Translations under genes and position numbers: made by a program
Part shown: one piece after another, positions 52,727 to 61,072 of the stretch
Layout of the letters: each line of letters opens with the position of its first letter
How positions within the stretch are numbered: position 1 is the first letter of the stretch
Notes under the pieces: generated by a model
What the model was told of the DNA's origin: nothing
What the model saw: only the letters and a program-made list of their open reading frames with translations
The model's database searches: none
Source of the DNA: an uncultured Lachnospiraceae bacterium
Lineage (GTDB): Bacteria > Bacillota > Clostridia > Lachnospirales > Lachnospiraceae
Direction: 5' to 3'
Assembly: GCA_910579275.1 (NCBI GenBank)
Contig: CAJTTO010000025.1
Coordinates: 1 to 61,072 of the forward strand
DNA: 61,072 nucleotides

Positions 52727-52761
52727 AAAAAAACAGCGCACCCTTTTGCGGTATGCGCTGT
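52727..52761 (-). terminator. Intrinsic terminator of the giant repeat-protein gene
   Basis: On the minus strand, just past the stop at 52769, an 8-bp perfect stem ACAGCGCA/TGCGCTGT (plus-strand arms 52733-52740 and 52754-52761) with a 13-base loop is followed by seven T residues (A run 52727-52733 on the plus strand). This is a textbook rho-independent terminator and separates the gene from asnB. Confidence 0.9.
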
Positions 52762-52768
52762 CTGTATT

Positions 52769-55700
52769 TTACGGTGTCAAAATCCTTATTTTCCAAGAAA
52801 GATTTGACCCGTCTGTCGTTGAAATGGTTATCCAGGCTTCTTCCCCGGATTTCTTTGCCGTTATCTTGCCTTTCGATGTCACTGTTGCTATTTTTTTGTC
52901 GCTTGTCGTGTAGGTAAGCTTCTGGTTGGACGCCGTAATCGGCAGAAATTTTATCTGCTCCGGCAAAATGGTGTAGGAGTTTCCCTTCTTGAGCTTTATT
53001 TCCGTAAGCTCCTTGCTCTTATCCTCCGCGTCCACGACTTTGAGGCTGGTAATCAGCTTTCCGACGTACAATGTGACTTTTCCGGACTTTTTGCTTCCGT
53101 CACATGCCGTCGCGGTGATGGTCACTTTCCCCGTTGAAAGCCCCGTGACAAGACCGTTCTCATCCACTTTTGCCACCTTTGTATTGCTGGACTTCCATGT
53201 CACCGACTGGTCTGTCAGCTCATTTGCCGGCTTTTTGTTGTCTGTAAGGCGGAACGCGAGCTGTTTTTGCGCCGGCGTCACACTCAGGTCAACACCCAGT
53301 ACAGACTTGTATTCCGTGCTGTCCTTTTCCAGTATTTCCACCTTGCTTACAGGATTGGCGACATACACCTTAAAGTAGCAGGGTTCCCCGTTTCCGTTGT
53401 CTGCCGGAGTCGCCTTAATCGTGATGTAACCATTCGGGTATTGGAACAAGTCAATCGCTTTTTTTGCCGTCACCTTTCCTGTCGATTTGTTTACGGACAC
53501 GACGTCCGGCGCCTCGCTCTCCCAAACGGCTTTTTTGGTGGTCGCCGACAGCGGGCTGTATTTTACGCCAAGCTGCACGGACTTTTTAAGCCCTACCCTG
53601 ACTTCGTCCGCGCCGTTTGGCGTGACTGCTGTCACCTTTTTGGACACATTGATTGTCAAAGCAGCTTTTTTTCCGCTTCCGTCTATCGCAGCCGCAGTGA
53701 TTACCGCCTTGCCGTTTTTCTTCACGTCAACGACACCGTTTTCATCGACTGTCGCAATCGAAGTCTTGTTGGAGGACCACTTCACATTTGTATTCTCATC
53801 TCCGGTAACAATCGTGGTAAGCTGCAGCGGCTCCGATAAAATGTCAACGCCAAGCGTCGCCTTGTTTTTCTGCGGGATGCCGTTCACCAGTATGGTCACT
53901 GCAGTGACTGCCGGCCGGACATGCACCATGTACGAGTCCTTTTCGCCGTTGTTGCCGTCCTTTGCGACCGCGACGATTTCCACGTCCCCTTCTTGTTTCT
54001 TGGCTGTGACCTGCCCTTTGCTGTTCACTGTCGCAATGGATGCGTCCCCGGGGTTGGCAAGCCGCCACTCTACAGGCGTATGACCCGCTGACAGCTGGAT
54101 TTTTTTGCCCATGCCCACCTGCGTCGGCCCCGTAATTTTTACTTTCGGCTCAGGGTTTTTGATGTTCAGCTTACAGGTGTCTGTCACCCCTGTTCCGTCT
54201 GTTGTTTTTGCCGTGATGGTCACGCTGCCTTTCCGGAACACCGTAACCTGTGCAACACGCCCGCCGGAGGAGGGTTCCGGCTCAACAACCGCTACCGTCT
54301 TGTCCGACGTACTCCATGTTACCGTTTTCGGGTAACCGGCTTCCCCTTGGGATGTCGGATTATTGTCATTAAATACTGCTTCAAAGCGGTATGTATCTCC
54401 GTTTCGCATATCCACTTCCGCAGATTTCTTCTTTGTGCTCTCGTTTTCTTCAATCTCAAGCAGGCGGTCATAGCTTGCAATGTCCACCTTGTCCGGATAA
54501 GCAACTGCATAGACCATGAACCGGTCCTTGACCCCGCTTCCGTCCGCTGCCTCTGCCGTTATCTCTGCACTTCCGAAACGGTTCAGGGCAGTGACCCTGC
54601 CGTTTCCGTCTACCTCGATATTCTCAGGGCTGCTGCTTTTCCAAAGTACTTTTTTATTCGCCGCATCCTTGCCGCCTACTTCTGCCTTGAGCTGGACGGA
54701 TTTGTCCATTCCCACATAGTGGCTTCCCGAAATCTTAACGCTGTTCACAAGGGTTGTGACAAACACCTTGACGCTCGCCGCATTTTTGCTTCCGTCCGTC
54801 GATGTGGCGGTCACATTTGCAGTACCCATGCCTACCGCTGTTATCAGCCCGTCCTCCACTTTTACCACTTTTTCGTTGCTGGACTTCCATGTGACAGTCT
54901 GACATGCCGTCTCCGGCAGTATTTTAACCCCGAGCTTATAGGTCAGCATATTCTTATCCGGGTCAAGTCCCACTGACTTTCCCGAGAGTACAGCATCCTT
55001 TTCGCTCAGGCTGCTGTCAAGGGACACGATGTCAAATTTTGTTATCACGTCCGTCACACGCACGGTATGCGTAGCCTGCACACCGCTTCCGTCTGCCGCT
55101 TCGGCAATGATAACTGCCGTTCCCGGCGCAACGCCGGTCACATCTCCTGTTGTCTTGTTGACCTTCGCAATGCTGTCCATCAGGGAAGACCATTTCACCT
55201 TCTGGTTGGTCGCCGACTTCGGATACACTTCCGCCTTGAGCCGAATCGTACTTCCCTTCATAACCATATTGCTTCCCGTTATGACAACATCTGACGCAAG
55301 CGCGGATACATTGACCGTCACCGTCGCGCTCACTCCGCTGCCGTCTGCCGCCGTGGCTGTGATAATCGCATTTCCTTTGTCCAGAACGCTCACCTTGCAG
55401 GTTCTGTCACTCGTCTTCTCCACTTTTGCAATCTTTACGTTGCTTGATTTCCATGTGACAGCCTGAGAGGCATTGTCCGGTTCATTTTTTGCCGTCAGGG
55501 TAAAGAACATGTCGTCCTTTTCCGGATTGACACCTATCGTAGAACCGTTCACATGATGCTGCAAATCCGTATTTTTGTACAAATACACCGATTCGGTAAG
55601 CGGTTTGATAACCAGCTTGATTTCACACTCTGCCTTTCCGGCGTCAAGGGAAACCGCCTTTACTGTCACCCTTGTGTTTGCCGTCACCTTGTTTGCCGTG

Positions 55701-58700
55701 ATGGTCATTACCGTCTTGATTTCAGGCTTACCGTCCGGATTGTTTGAGGAAAATTTAATGGCATTCTTGTCGCCGCTCGTAACGCTGAATGAGACAGCCA
55801 TATTGGACACGGATGCCGGAACGAATACGGGGGTCAGTTTTATGCCGTTTCCGCTGGTAACAACAATTTCATCGCCCTCCTTTACAACCGGCACATCTTT
55901 GTTCACAGACTCTGCTGCCATGGTAAAGGATTGTACGATCCTTCTTGTATATACCGTGGCGTTCTGTGTCACCTTGCTGCCGTCAAGCGCCGATGCCGTT
56001 ATCACGGCTTCTCCCTCACCGTTTCCGACCGCCACACCGCTCTTGGAATCGGGAAATTTGATGACGGATTCCCTGCTTGACTTCCACTCCACTTTCTGCC
56101 CTGCGTCTCTTGGAAGAATCTCCGCTGTCAGCTCGTCTGTCGGTTTGTCAAGTTTTTTATTTCCTGCGGCAATAAACTTCTTTGTATACAAATCGTATGT
56201 GATATTTCCGGATGCCTCCTCATTCCCCATCTTAATCGTGATGGAAGACGCCTGCGGCGCGACTGCAATATTGCAGATTACTGCCTCATAATACTTATCT
56301 CCCTCCGATATCACAACGGTCAGCTTCGCCGTTCCCGTCCCCACTCCGACAAGTGTTACACGGTCTCTGTCCGCCGGTTCCAGCTCCTTAAACTTAAATA
56401 CCTTCGGATTGCTGGTCGTCCACTGAATCTTGCGGTTGGCACTGATGCCTTTTCCGTATTTTACTTCCACGACGATTTCGTCATTGACTGCAAAACCGGA
56501 TACAATTCCTGTCGCAGGTGCCGATATCAGCTCATTGGTGTCCACCCGGCGCACAAAAATCTCATCCGCCGTGACATTTACCTGTATCTGTGCCGATATC
56601 GTCTCGTCGTCCGACACAGATACCGTAATGTAAGTCGTACCGACGCCGACAGCCTTAACAGTGCCATCCTGTCCCACATCCGCAATGGACGTATTATCGG
56701 ATTTCCAGATCAGCGCCGTGTTTTGCGCATTCTCCGGATAGGTCGTGACGGCAATCTTCTGCTCCTCCTCTATCTGAAGCGTGATATTTTTCATGGCAGC
56801 CTCGATGCGCTCCACAGCCACATAAGTATCCCACTTTGCATACACCATCGTAGGTTTCTCCACGGGAGTCGCAAATCCATATGCCGAAGTGCACGCCGCA
56901 TCGCTAAACCAGCCCTTAAATTCCGCATGCTTTCTCACTGGGTCGGCAGGCGGCGCGCCCACGCTGTCCCCGGAACGTACCAGATGAAAATATTGATCCA
57001 GACACCCGCCGTTTAATTCATACACGACGGGATAGCTTTTCCGTTCCGCGCCCTGTCCGACAACAATCGGGTAACCGCCGTTGACGCTGCCGCCATCGCT
57101 TTCAAAGCCGCCTCCGAGCGTGCCTGCAAGTTCCTTGAGTTCCTGTTCTGTCTTTTTCGCGCCGGCATCCACTACAAATTCATTCTCGCGGCAGGCAATC
57201 CTTTCGATTCCGCCCTCCAGAAAATAGACATTCGTACAGTCGGCAGCGCCTGCCTCCCCGAGAAAGCCTACAATCATACCCGAGCGCGTTACATTCAGTA
57301 TATTTGCCGTGCTGTATGCATTCGTGACCGCGCCGCATTTGAGAATGCCTGCGATGCCGCCTGCATAGCCGACCGTGGTGTCCGGCGTAATGTTTCCTGT
57401 ATTGTAGCAGTTTTCGATGCTGACAGCGTATGGCACGCTTTCCGATTTGTACTCACTGCTTCCGAGAATACCGCCGACACCCTGCGCGTTTGTGCCTTCC
57501 TTTCCTGTCACAGAACCCTTGTTAAAGCATCCGGTTATCACACTTCTTGCACTGCCGTCCGTGTTTTTCGTGCCGGTATTCTGTCCTGCAATTCCGCCGA
57601 TGTTTGCAATGCCTGTAATTCCTGCATAGTTTCCGCATTTGCTGATGGTTCCTGCCGTGGTGCCTGCGATTCCTCCGACATTGTTTACAGAGCTGCTTAC
57701 ACTGCCGTGGTTATAGCAGGATTCAATCTTTCCGGAAGCTGTGTTTTTCGCGACAATACCGCCTGTCTGCCCCGTTCCGTTCTGCCTGCATGTCACCGCC
57801 CCGTAATTGTCACACCCTGACACCGTTCCGGCGTTCTCGCCGCTGATGCCGCCCGATTGCGCCTTTGAGGAAACCTCCATATAGTTCGCGCAGTTTTCAA
57901 TCACATTGTCATTTCTGCCTGCGATGCCTCCGGCATTTCCCATGGAAACAGCAATCTTCCCGATTCCATAGCAGTTCCGAATGGTTCCGGAACTGTTTAA
58001 TCCTACAATGGCGCCTACATTTCCGCTGTAGGAATCATTGGATGTGATTTCGCCTGAAAACACGCAGTTCTCAATCGTTCCCATATTCATGCCCGCAATG
58101 CCGGCAAGCTTATCCACACTCTCGGACGCCGTGAGATTTCCGGTAACGACGCAGTATGAGATGGTACCGCTGTTCTCCGCTGTGACCACGCCGCTTGTCT
58201 CGTCCGACTCTACATTGCTGATATGCAGGTTTTTGACTTCCGCATCCCGATTGATGCTGCGAAACAGCCCCGTCTGTATCTTGACGTTGTGAATGGAATG
58301 CCCGTTACCGTTAAAAACGCCGCTAAAGGACGCATTAAACAGTGCGGTCTCTCCTTTCATGTCAATGTCACAGTCCAGATTGATTACATCAGAAGCATAC
58401 ACCGAAGGGTTTGCGAGAAATGTGATAAATTCGTCTCTGCTCTTGATTTTGTAGCTTCCGTCCGTCTCCGGTTTTAATTCCGCTGCGGCTTTGTATGTCA
58501 CGGAACGCGTCCGGGCCTGTGCTGATATGCGGCTTGTACCTCCGCCGTATGTATATACCGATGTGTCCACATCCGGAACTTTTATTTCCGGACTTTCCGT
58601 CTCTTCTTCTGTCGTCTCTGTTTCCGTCTCCAGCTCCAGCAGCTCGTCCGTGGCAGTCTCTGTCTCCTCGTCCACGGTTGTCTCTGTCTCCTGCTCGGTT

Positions 58701-59134
58701 TCTGTCTCTGTTTCACTGCCTTGTGTTTCCGTCTCTGACGGTTCCTGCTGCTCTGTGGAGGACGCCTCTGTACTGTCTGAATCCATTTCAGAAGACTCTG
58801 TTTCAGGTGATTCTGTTCCGGATGATTCCGTACTTGACGACGCTGTATCTGTCTCCGTCACTTCCGGACTTGCCGGTTCTGTATTGGCCACCTCTGTCTC
58901 CGGTGTCTGCGGGCTTGTCGGCTCCGCACTTATGGTTTCTTCCTGCTGCGCCTGCGACGCTTCCTCGGATTCATCCTGTTCCATCGCCATTTCCGTTTCC
59001 GGACTGTCTGTTCCAGTGTCTTCTGTCTGCGCAGCATAGACGATTCCGGACTGCGGCAGTTCTGTTATCAGCAATGCCGCAGAGAGTACTACGGCGGCAA
59101 TGCGTTTGATTCGCTTCGCTCCTCTGTATTGCAT
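52769..59134 (-). CDS. Giant secreted protein: acidic Ser/Thr/Glu stalk, GLUG-type repeats, InlB-type repeat, about 14 Big_2 domains
   Basis: A 2121-residue secreted protein; ATG at 59134 five bases after AGGAGG. A signal peptide covers residues 1-35 (KRIKRIAAVVLSAALLI ... VYAA). Residues 36-195 are almost only Thr, Ser, Glu, Pro, Asp and Gln. About 290-660 consist of repeats like GGIAGTTAGTISKCGNYAG (GLUG type, a beta-helix fold). An InlB-type repeat (VYELNGGCLDQYF ... VYAKWD) lies near 705-775. From 780 to the end I count fourteen units of the Big_2 pattern with core WKSSN..IAKV. No LPXTG motif or C-terminal membrane span is visible, so anchoring is unclear. It is likely an adhesin or cell-wall-associated fibre. 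The Ser/Thr-rich tract is a possible glycosylation site. Confidence 0.9.
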   Translation of the reverse strand: MQYRGAKRIKRIAAVVLSAALLITELPQSGIVYAAQTEDTGTDSPETEMAMEQDESEEASQAQQEETISAEPTSPQTPETEVANTEPASPEVTETDTASSSTESSGTESPETESSEMDSDSTEASSTEQQEPSETETQGSETETETEQETETTVDEETETATDELLELETETETTEEETESPEIKVPDVDTSVYTYGGGTSRISAQARTRSVTYKAAAELKPETDGSYKIKSRDEFITFLANPSVYASDVINLDCDIDMKGETALFNASFSGVFNGNGHSIHNVKIQTGLFRSINRDAEVKNLHISNVESDETSGVVTAENSGTISYCVVTGNLTASESVDKLAGIAGMNMGTIENCVFSGEITSNDSYSGNVGAIVGLNSSGTIRNCYGIGKIAVSMGNAGGIAGRNDNVIENCANYMEVSSKAQSGGISGENAGTVSGCDNYGAVTCRQNGTGQTGGIVAKNTASGKIESCYNHGSVSSSVNNVGGIAGTTAGTISKCGNYAGITGIANIGGIAGQNTGTKNTDGSARSVITGCFNKGSVTGKEGTNAQGVGGILGSSEYKSESVPYAVSIENCYNTGNITPDTTVGYAGGIAGILKCGAVTNAYSTANILNVTRSGMIVGFLGEAGAADCTNVYFLEGGIERIACRENEFVVDAGAKKTEQELKELAGTLGGGFESDGGSVNGGYPIVVGQGAERKSYPVVYELNGGCLDQYFHLVRSGDSVGAPPADPVRKHAEFKGWFSDAACTSAYGFATPVEKPTMVYAKWDTYVAVERIEAAMKNITLQIEEEQKIAVTTYPENAQNTALIWKSDNTSIADVGQDGTVKAVGVGTTYITVSVSDDETISAQIQVNVTADEIFVRRVDTNELISAPATGIVSGFAVNDEIVVEVKYGKGISANRKIQWTTSNPKVFKFKELEPADRDRVTLVGVGTGTAKLTVVISEGDKYYEAVICNIAVAPQASSITIKMGNEEASGNITYDLYTKKFIAAGNKKLDKPTDELTAEILPRDAGQKVEWKSSRESVIKFPDSKSGVAVGNGEGEAVITASALDGSKVTQNATVYTRRIVQSFTMAAESVNKDVPVVKEGDEIVVTSGNGIKLTPVFVPASVSNMAVSFSVTSGDKNAIKFSSNNPDGKPEIKTVMTITANKVTANTRVTVKAVSLDAGKAECEIKLVIKPLTESVYLYKNTDLQHHVNGSTIGVNPEKDDMFFTLTAKNEPDNASQAVTWKSSNVKIAKVEKTSDRTCKVSVLDKGNAIITATAADGSGVSATVTVNVSALASDVVITGSNMVMKGSTIRLKAEVYPKSATNQKVKWSSLMDSIAKVNKTTGDVTGVAPGTAVIIAEAADGSGVQATHTVRVTDVITKFDIVSLDSSLSEKDAVLSGKSVGLDPDKNMLTYKLGVKILPETACQTVTWKSSNEKVVKVEDGLITAVGMGTANVTATSTDGSKNAASVKVFVTTLVNSVKISGSHYVGMDKSVQLKAEVGGKDAANKKVLWKSSSPENIEVDGNGRVTALNRFGSAEITAEAADGSGVKDRFMVYAVAYPDKVDIASYDRLLEIEENESTKKKSAEVDMRNGDTYRFEAVFNDNNPTSQGEAGYPKTVTWSTSDKTVAVVEPEPSSGGRVAQVTVFRKGSVTITAKTTDGTGVTDTCKLNIKNPEPKVKITGPTQVGMGKKIQLSAGHTPVEWRLANPGDASIATVNSKGQVTAKKQEGDVEIVAVAKDGNNGEKDSYMVHVRPAVTAVTILVNGIPQKNKATLGVDILSEPLQLTTIVTGDENTNVKWSSNKTSIATVDENGVVDVKKNGKAVITAAAIDGSGKKAALTINVSKKVTAVTPNGADEVRVGLKKSVQLGVKYSPLSATTKKAVWESEAPDVVSVNKSTGKVTAKKAIDLFQYPNGYITIKATPADNGNGEPCYFKVYVANPVSKVEILEKDSTEYKSVLGVDLSVTPAQKQLAFRLTDNKKPANELTDQSVTWKSSNTKVAKVDENGLVTGLSTGKVTITATACDGSKKSGKVTLYVGKLITSLKVVDAEDKSKELTEIKLKKGNSYTILPEQIKFLPITASNQKLTYTTSDKKIATVTSKGKITAKKSGEEAWITISTTDGSNLSWKIRILTP

Positions 59135-59197
59135 TTTTTCCTCCTATTTTTCCTGACAAAGGAATCCTTTTCCAATGATTCCCATTTTTCTCCTCTG

Positions 59198-59225
59198 AAG
59201 TCCATATTTTATGTAAAGTGGACTT
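59198..59225 (-). promoter_or_regulatory. Hairpin in the leader of the giant gene
   Basis: A perfect 7-bp inverted repeat (AAGTCCA 59198-59204, TGGACTT 59219-59225) overlaps the candidate -10 and the transcript start region. A second shorter stem (GGAATC 59161-59166, GATTCC 59177-59182) follows about 30 bases before the ATG. They could bind a regulator or fold in the leader; neither role is shown. Confidence 0.4.
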
Positions 59226-59252
59226 TATCTTGTATATTCTATAATATTTCAA
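59224..59252 (-). promoter_or_regulatory. Candidate sigma-A promoter of the giant gene
   Basis: On the minus strand TTGAAA (59247-59252) and GATAAA (59224-59229) are 17 bases apart, agreeing with the -35 and -10 consensus at five and four positions. They lie about 90 bases before the ATG at 59134, in an AT-rich stretch. Confidence 0.5.
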
Positions 59253-59495
59253 CCTTTTTTTCCAGTAAATTCACATTATTTTAATAAAATTCTAAGGAGA
59301 AAAAAATATGTTTATTTAATTTGCTCTATCGTGTGTTTGAAAAATGCTTTCTACCAGATGTGCGTTACAATTTGTAAAAGATTTGTGCCAAATGAAGGAC
59401 GCAAAGGCAGCAAAGGCATAAAGTGTAATGCCTTATGTAATCGGAATTTGGCACAAATATCGCGCAAAGTGGTTTTAATACGAAGCCGTGAAGAA
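59253..59495. other. Intergenic stretch with nested inverted repeat
   Basis: Upstream of the promoter of the giant gene, this gap contains no convincing gene. Positions 59253-59380 are AT-rich without clear signals. The nested inverted repeat at 59381-59458 is the only structure seen. Confidence 0.5.
59381..59458. repeat. Nested perfect inverted repeat of unknown function
   Basis: Outer arms ATTTGTGCCAAAT (59381-59393) and ATTTGGCACAAAT (59446-59458) are perfect complements of 13 bp. Within lies a second perfect stem AAGGCAT (59413-59419) / ATGCCTT (59428-59434). The stretch between outer left arm and inner stem has an imperfect direct repeat (GCAAAGGCAGCAAAGGCA). A tiny MITE-like element, an operator pair or a small structured RNA are possible. 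Confidence 0.7.
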
Positions 59496-59678
59496 TCAAA
59501 GAACGCCTTGGGCTAACAAGTTATCTTTTCCCATGCCGCATACAAACGGGTTGGAATCATAACGGTGACAAAAATCCAAAAAGTCGGAACGCTGCTTTGG
59601 ATCCTTCATGATTTTTACAAGCAATTCATTTGGAAGGGTTCGTGCATATGCACCGGGACCTGCCAATCGGATATTTTT
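59496..59678 (-). other. Out-of-frame C-terminal tail of the methyltransferase
   Basis: In another minus-strand frame, after the annotated methyltransferase, the sequence reads NIRLAGPGAYARTLPNELL, then VKIMKDPKQRSDFLDFCHRY and DSNPFVCGMGKDNLLAQGVL before TGA at 59496-59498. This is clearly protein-like and continues the methyltransferase if one A is added to the run of five A (T run 59674-59678 on the plus strand). The full product would have about 309 residues. Such a loss is a frameshift mutation, a sequencing error in a homopolymer, or slippage during expression. Confidence 0.75.
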
Positions 59679-60424
59679 ACGCCATGACGTTCTAATACGT
59701 CTTTCAATTCATCAGGCATAAAGGTATATGTGATACACCAAGGCACACCCCCGTTTTCATACTCGGCAATTTCATCATCACCTCCCATAAGCCCTTTCTC
59801 CCACAACTCCATGACAGCATTTTTGCTGAAATGAAACGTTTCGACTGCGTTTGCCTTATTCCCAATGCACCATTTGACAAACGGATCCTCACACTCTGCA
59901 TCTAATATAAATTGGTTTTTCTGTATCGGATTTGCCAAGTACGGAAGGTATCCTAATCGGCTCGACACGCTGATCATAATGCGTTTGCGGCATATGCGTA
60001 TGAGTTCTTCAATGACCTGTTCCTGATGGGGGTAAGTATATGAAACAGGGGCGTAAAAGGAAATAACCATATCAAATGATTTATCTTTAAAATCACTCAG
60101 ATTCTCCAATGCCCCATTCACAAAGGTTATTCTGTCAAGAACCCCCTCTTTCTCTGCCAATTCTTTTGCCTTATTTATCATAGGCTGTGAAATGTCAAAA
60201 TGTGTAACCTCACAACCATGTTTGGCAAGAAGAATGGAAAATCTGCCACAGCCTGCACCGCCGTCAAACACAGTTTTTATCCCATCCAAATGAGAAAGCA
60301 GCTCCTTTTCAATATGACTTTTTTGAATAATGTCATCAATAAAGGTTTCCTCACGATGACTTTCAAGTTCTCCTTTATCCGGCATATTCCATAAACGCTC
60401 CGATATTTTTCTGCTATAGTCCAT
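59615..60424 (-). CDS. Class I SAM-dependent methyltransferase, probably frameshifted near its end
   Basis: A 269-residue open frame. The Rossmann core shows KTVFDGGAGCGRFSILLAKHG (motif I, residues about 49-69), VTHFDISQPMINKA with the ribose-binding acidic residue, FVNGALENLSDFKD and FDMVISFYAPVSYTYP. AAGGAG lies about eight bases before the ATG at 60424. The last residues (ISDWQVPVHMHEPFQMNCL) look foreign, while another frame continues with family-like sequence to 59496, so one base seems to be missing near 59674-59678. The truncated protein keeps the SAM site but loses about 50 C-terminal residues. Substrate unknown; no glycan link is evident. Confidence 0.8.
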   Translation of the reverse strand: MDYSRKISERLWNMPDKGELESHREETFIDDIIQKSHIEKELLSHLDGIKTVFDGGAGCGRFSILLAKHGCEVTHFDISQPMINKAKELAEKEGVLDRITFVNGALENLSDFKDKSFDMVISFYAPVSYTYPHQEQVIEELIRICRKRIMISVSSRLGYLPYLANPIQKNQFILDAECEDPFVKWCIGNKANAVETFHFSKNAVMELWEKGLMGGDDEIAEYENGGVPWCITYTFMPDELKDVLERHGVKISDWQVPVHMHEPFQMNCL

Positions 60425-60517
60425 AAATCAGTCTCCTTATCTACTTATATTGCATTTTCACTTCTGTTCTTTAGAATAGCATACTTTAATATCATATGAC
60501 ACCTTACACATTTTTAT

Positions 60518-60555
60518 AAAAAAATATGAGCCAATACCAAGTATCAGCTCATATT
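60518..60555 (-). terminator. Intrinsic terminator after the CD3324-family gene
   Basis: A perfect 9-bp stem AATATGAGC (60523-60531) / GCTCATATT (60547-60555) directly follows the stop at 60557 on the minus strand, and then seven T residues (A run 60518-60524). It separates the small gene from the methyltransferase gene downstream, which must have its own promoter in 60425-60517. Confidence 0.88.
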
Positions 60556-60556
60556 A

Positions 60557-60826
60557 TTACTCGCTCATTTTCCTAATGATACGCTGTATGCTCTTTTTTG
60601 ACAGATAATATTTGCAGGCTAATTCTGAAGTCTTACTTCCGGCAAGGTAATCCTTGTAAATTTGTTGATTACGCCTCAAAAGCTCCTGCTTGATTTGTGT
60701 GCCTGTGCCCCATGCTTGTCTATGTGCCGACTTGCGCGGAATATATATATTTTCTCCATCAATATACTGCTGTATCAACTCTATTACTTCAATAGGCAGA
60801 ATTTCTTCTGCTCTTATATAGCCCAT
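60557..60826 (-). CDS. CD3324-family small protein
   Basis: An 89-residue soluble protein. The pattern YIRAEEILPIEVIELIQQYI, GENIYIPRKSAHRQAWG, RNQQIYKDYLAGSKTSELA and YYLSKKSIQRIIRK is that of CD3324-family proteins, common in Clostridia. The C-terminal half looks like a helix-turn-helix of the kind used for DNA binding, so a regulator is possible, but function is unproven. The ATG at 60826 has AGGAGG seven bases before it. It is flanked by its own terminator downstream. Confidence 0.88.
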   Translation of the reverse strand: MGYIRAEEILPIEVIELIQQYIDGENIYIPRKSAHRQAWGTGTQIKQELLRRNQQIYKDYLAGSKTSELACKYYLSKKSIQRIIRKMSE

Positions 60827-61072
60827 GTCTGCCTCCTAAACTCATATTTTTTAGGAATAGCATTGGCTATAACAATTTAATAAACATAAAGATGAACCGT
60901 CATGTGACAGCATCCGTTGTTTTTATTGCAATAGCCCGTGCTATGCAGACATAACATATCGTCTCATATACAAATCCCCTTTCTCTCTGAAGTCTCTTTT
61001 GTATAATACCATTATTCTTAGATGTTGGGGTCAAAAGAGTTTTTAGAAACTCTCTGACTTTCCATATAGTAC

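Larger units (their letters stand above)
52459..52768. other. Intergenic region: asnB leader with repeat fragment, then terminator of the giant gene
   Basis: This 310-base gap holds no convincing gene. From the asnB side it contains a transcribed leader with a nested hairpin (CCAAG 52562-52566 with CTTGG 52595-52599, and inside it CTGCG/CGCAG), a fragment of the dispersed repeat (52529-52552), an extended -10 candidate at 52615-52623, an AT-rich stretch, and the terminator of the large repeat-protein gene at 52727-52761. Confidence 0.6.

Noticed and set aside
58491..59039. Plus-strand Ser/Val-rich open frame
   Set aside because: It is the antisense of the Glu/Thr-rich stalk; repetitive codons keep it open.
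59331..59516. A 61-codon plus-strand open frame over the nested inverted repeat
   Set aside because: No ribosome site, no recognisable composition, and it overlaps both the inverted repeat and the methyltransferase tail.
59674..59678. Programmed frameshifting in the methyltransferase
   Set aside because: The A run is short and no stimulating stem-loop or internal ribosome site was seen; mutation or sequence error is more likely.

Overview
The window looks like a chromosome segment of a Gram-positive Clostridia member, most likely a Lachnospiraceae gut anaerobe. The pointers are strong AGGAGG-type ribosome sites, a CD3324-family small protein, a giant secreted protein of GLUG, InlB-type and Big_2-type repeats, and glycan-locus families typical of that group. 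This is inferred from gene content; nothing was searched.

About 45 kb (1162 to 45781) is one densely packed minus-strand surface-glycan locus read from right to left, with gaps of a few bases and many ATGA or TAATG overlaps. It holds some eighteen glycosyltransferases or glycosyltransferase-like proteins (GT2, GT4, GT11, GT14, GT17, DUF5672, GT-D-like), a Wzy-like polymerase, two PglK-type ABC flippases, two MBOAT acyltransferases each next to an SGNH/DHHW partner, and several polytopic GT-C-like proteins. It also has a GtrB-like polyprenyl-phosphate glycosyltransferase, a 3,4-ketoisomerase with a DegT aminotransferase (3-amino-3,6-dideoxyhexose route), two sister GNAT acetyltransferases and a B12-type radical SAM enzyme. 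The likely flow is assembly on a lipid carrier in the cytoplasm, flipping by the ABC proteins, then polymerisation, GT-C branching and O-acylation outside. No initiating phosphoglycosyltransferase, Wzx, dTDP-sugar or GDP-fucose supply genes are seen, so these must lie elsewhere.

Inside the locus (11313 to 14707) sits a foreign-looking three-gene cassette: a DUF262 protein, a DUF3696 AAA ATPase and an unrecognised protein. It resembles a phage-defence module.

To the right, 46044 to 52458 carries a secreted SGNH hydrolase, a divergent plus-strand membrane acyltransferase, and an asnB / UbiA / HAD operon whose UbiA resembles decaprenyl-phosphate phosphoribosyltransferase. From 52769 to 59134 lies a single gene for a 2121-residue secreted repeat protein with its own promoter and terminator. 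The right edge has a methyltransferase with a probable one-base frameshift and a CD3324-family gene. The left edge has an internally deleted transposase remnant.

Non-coding signals include a dispersed palindromic repeat (45867 to 46021, a reverse-oriented copy at 42443 to 42507 and a fragment near 52529), a nested inverted repeat at 59381 to 59458, and two clear intrinsic terminators. I saw no tRNA, rRNA or CRISPR array.
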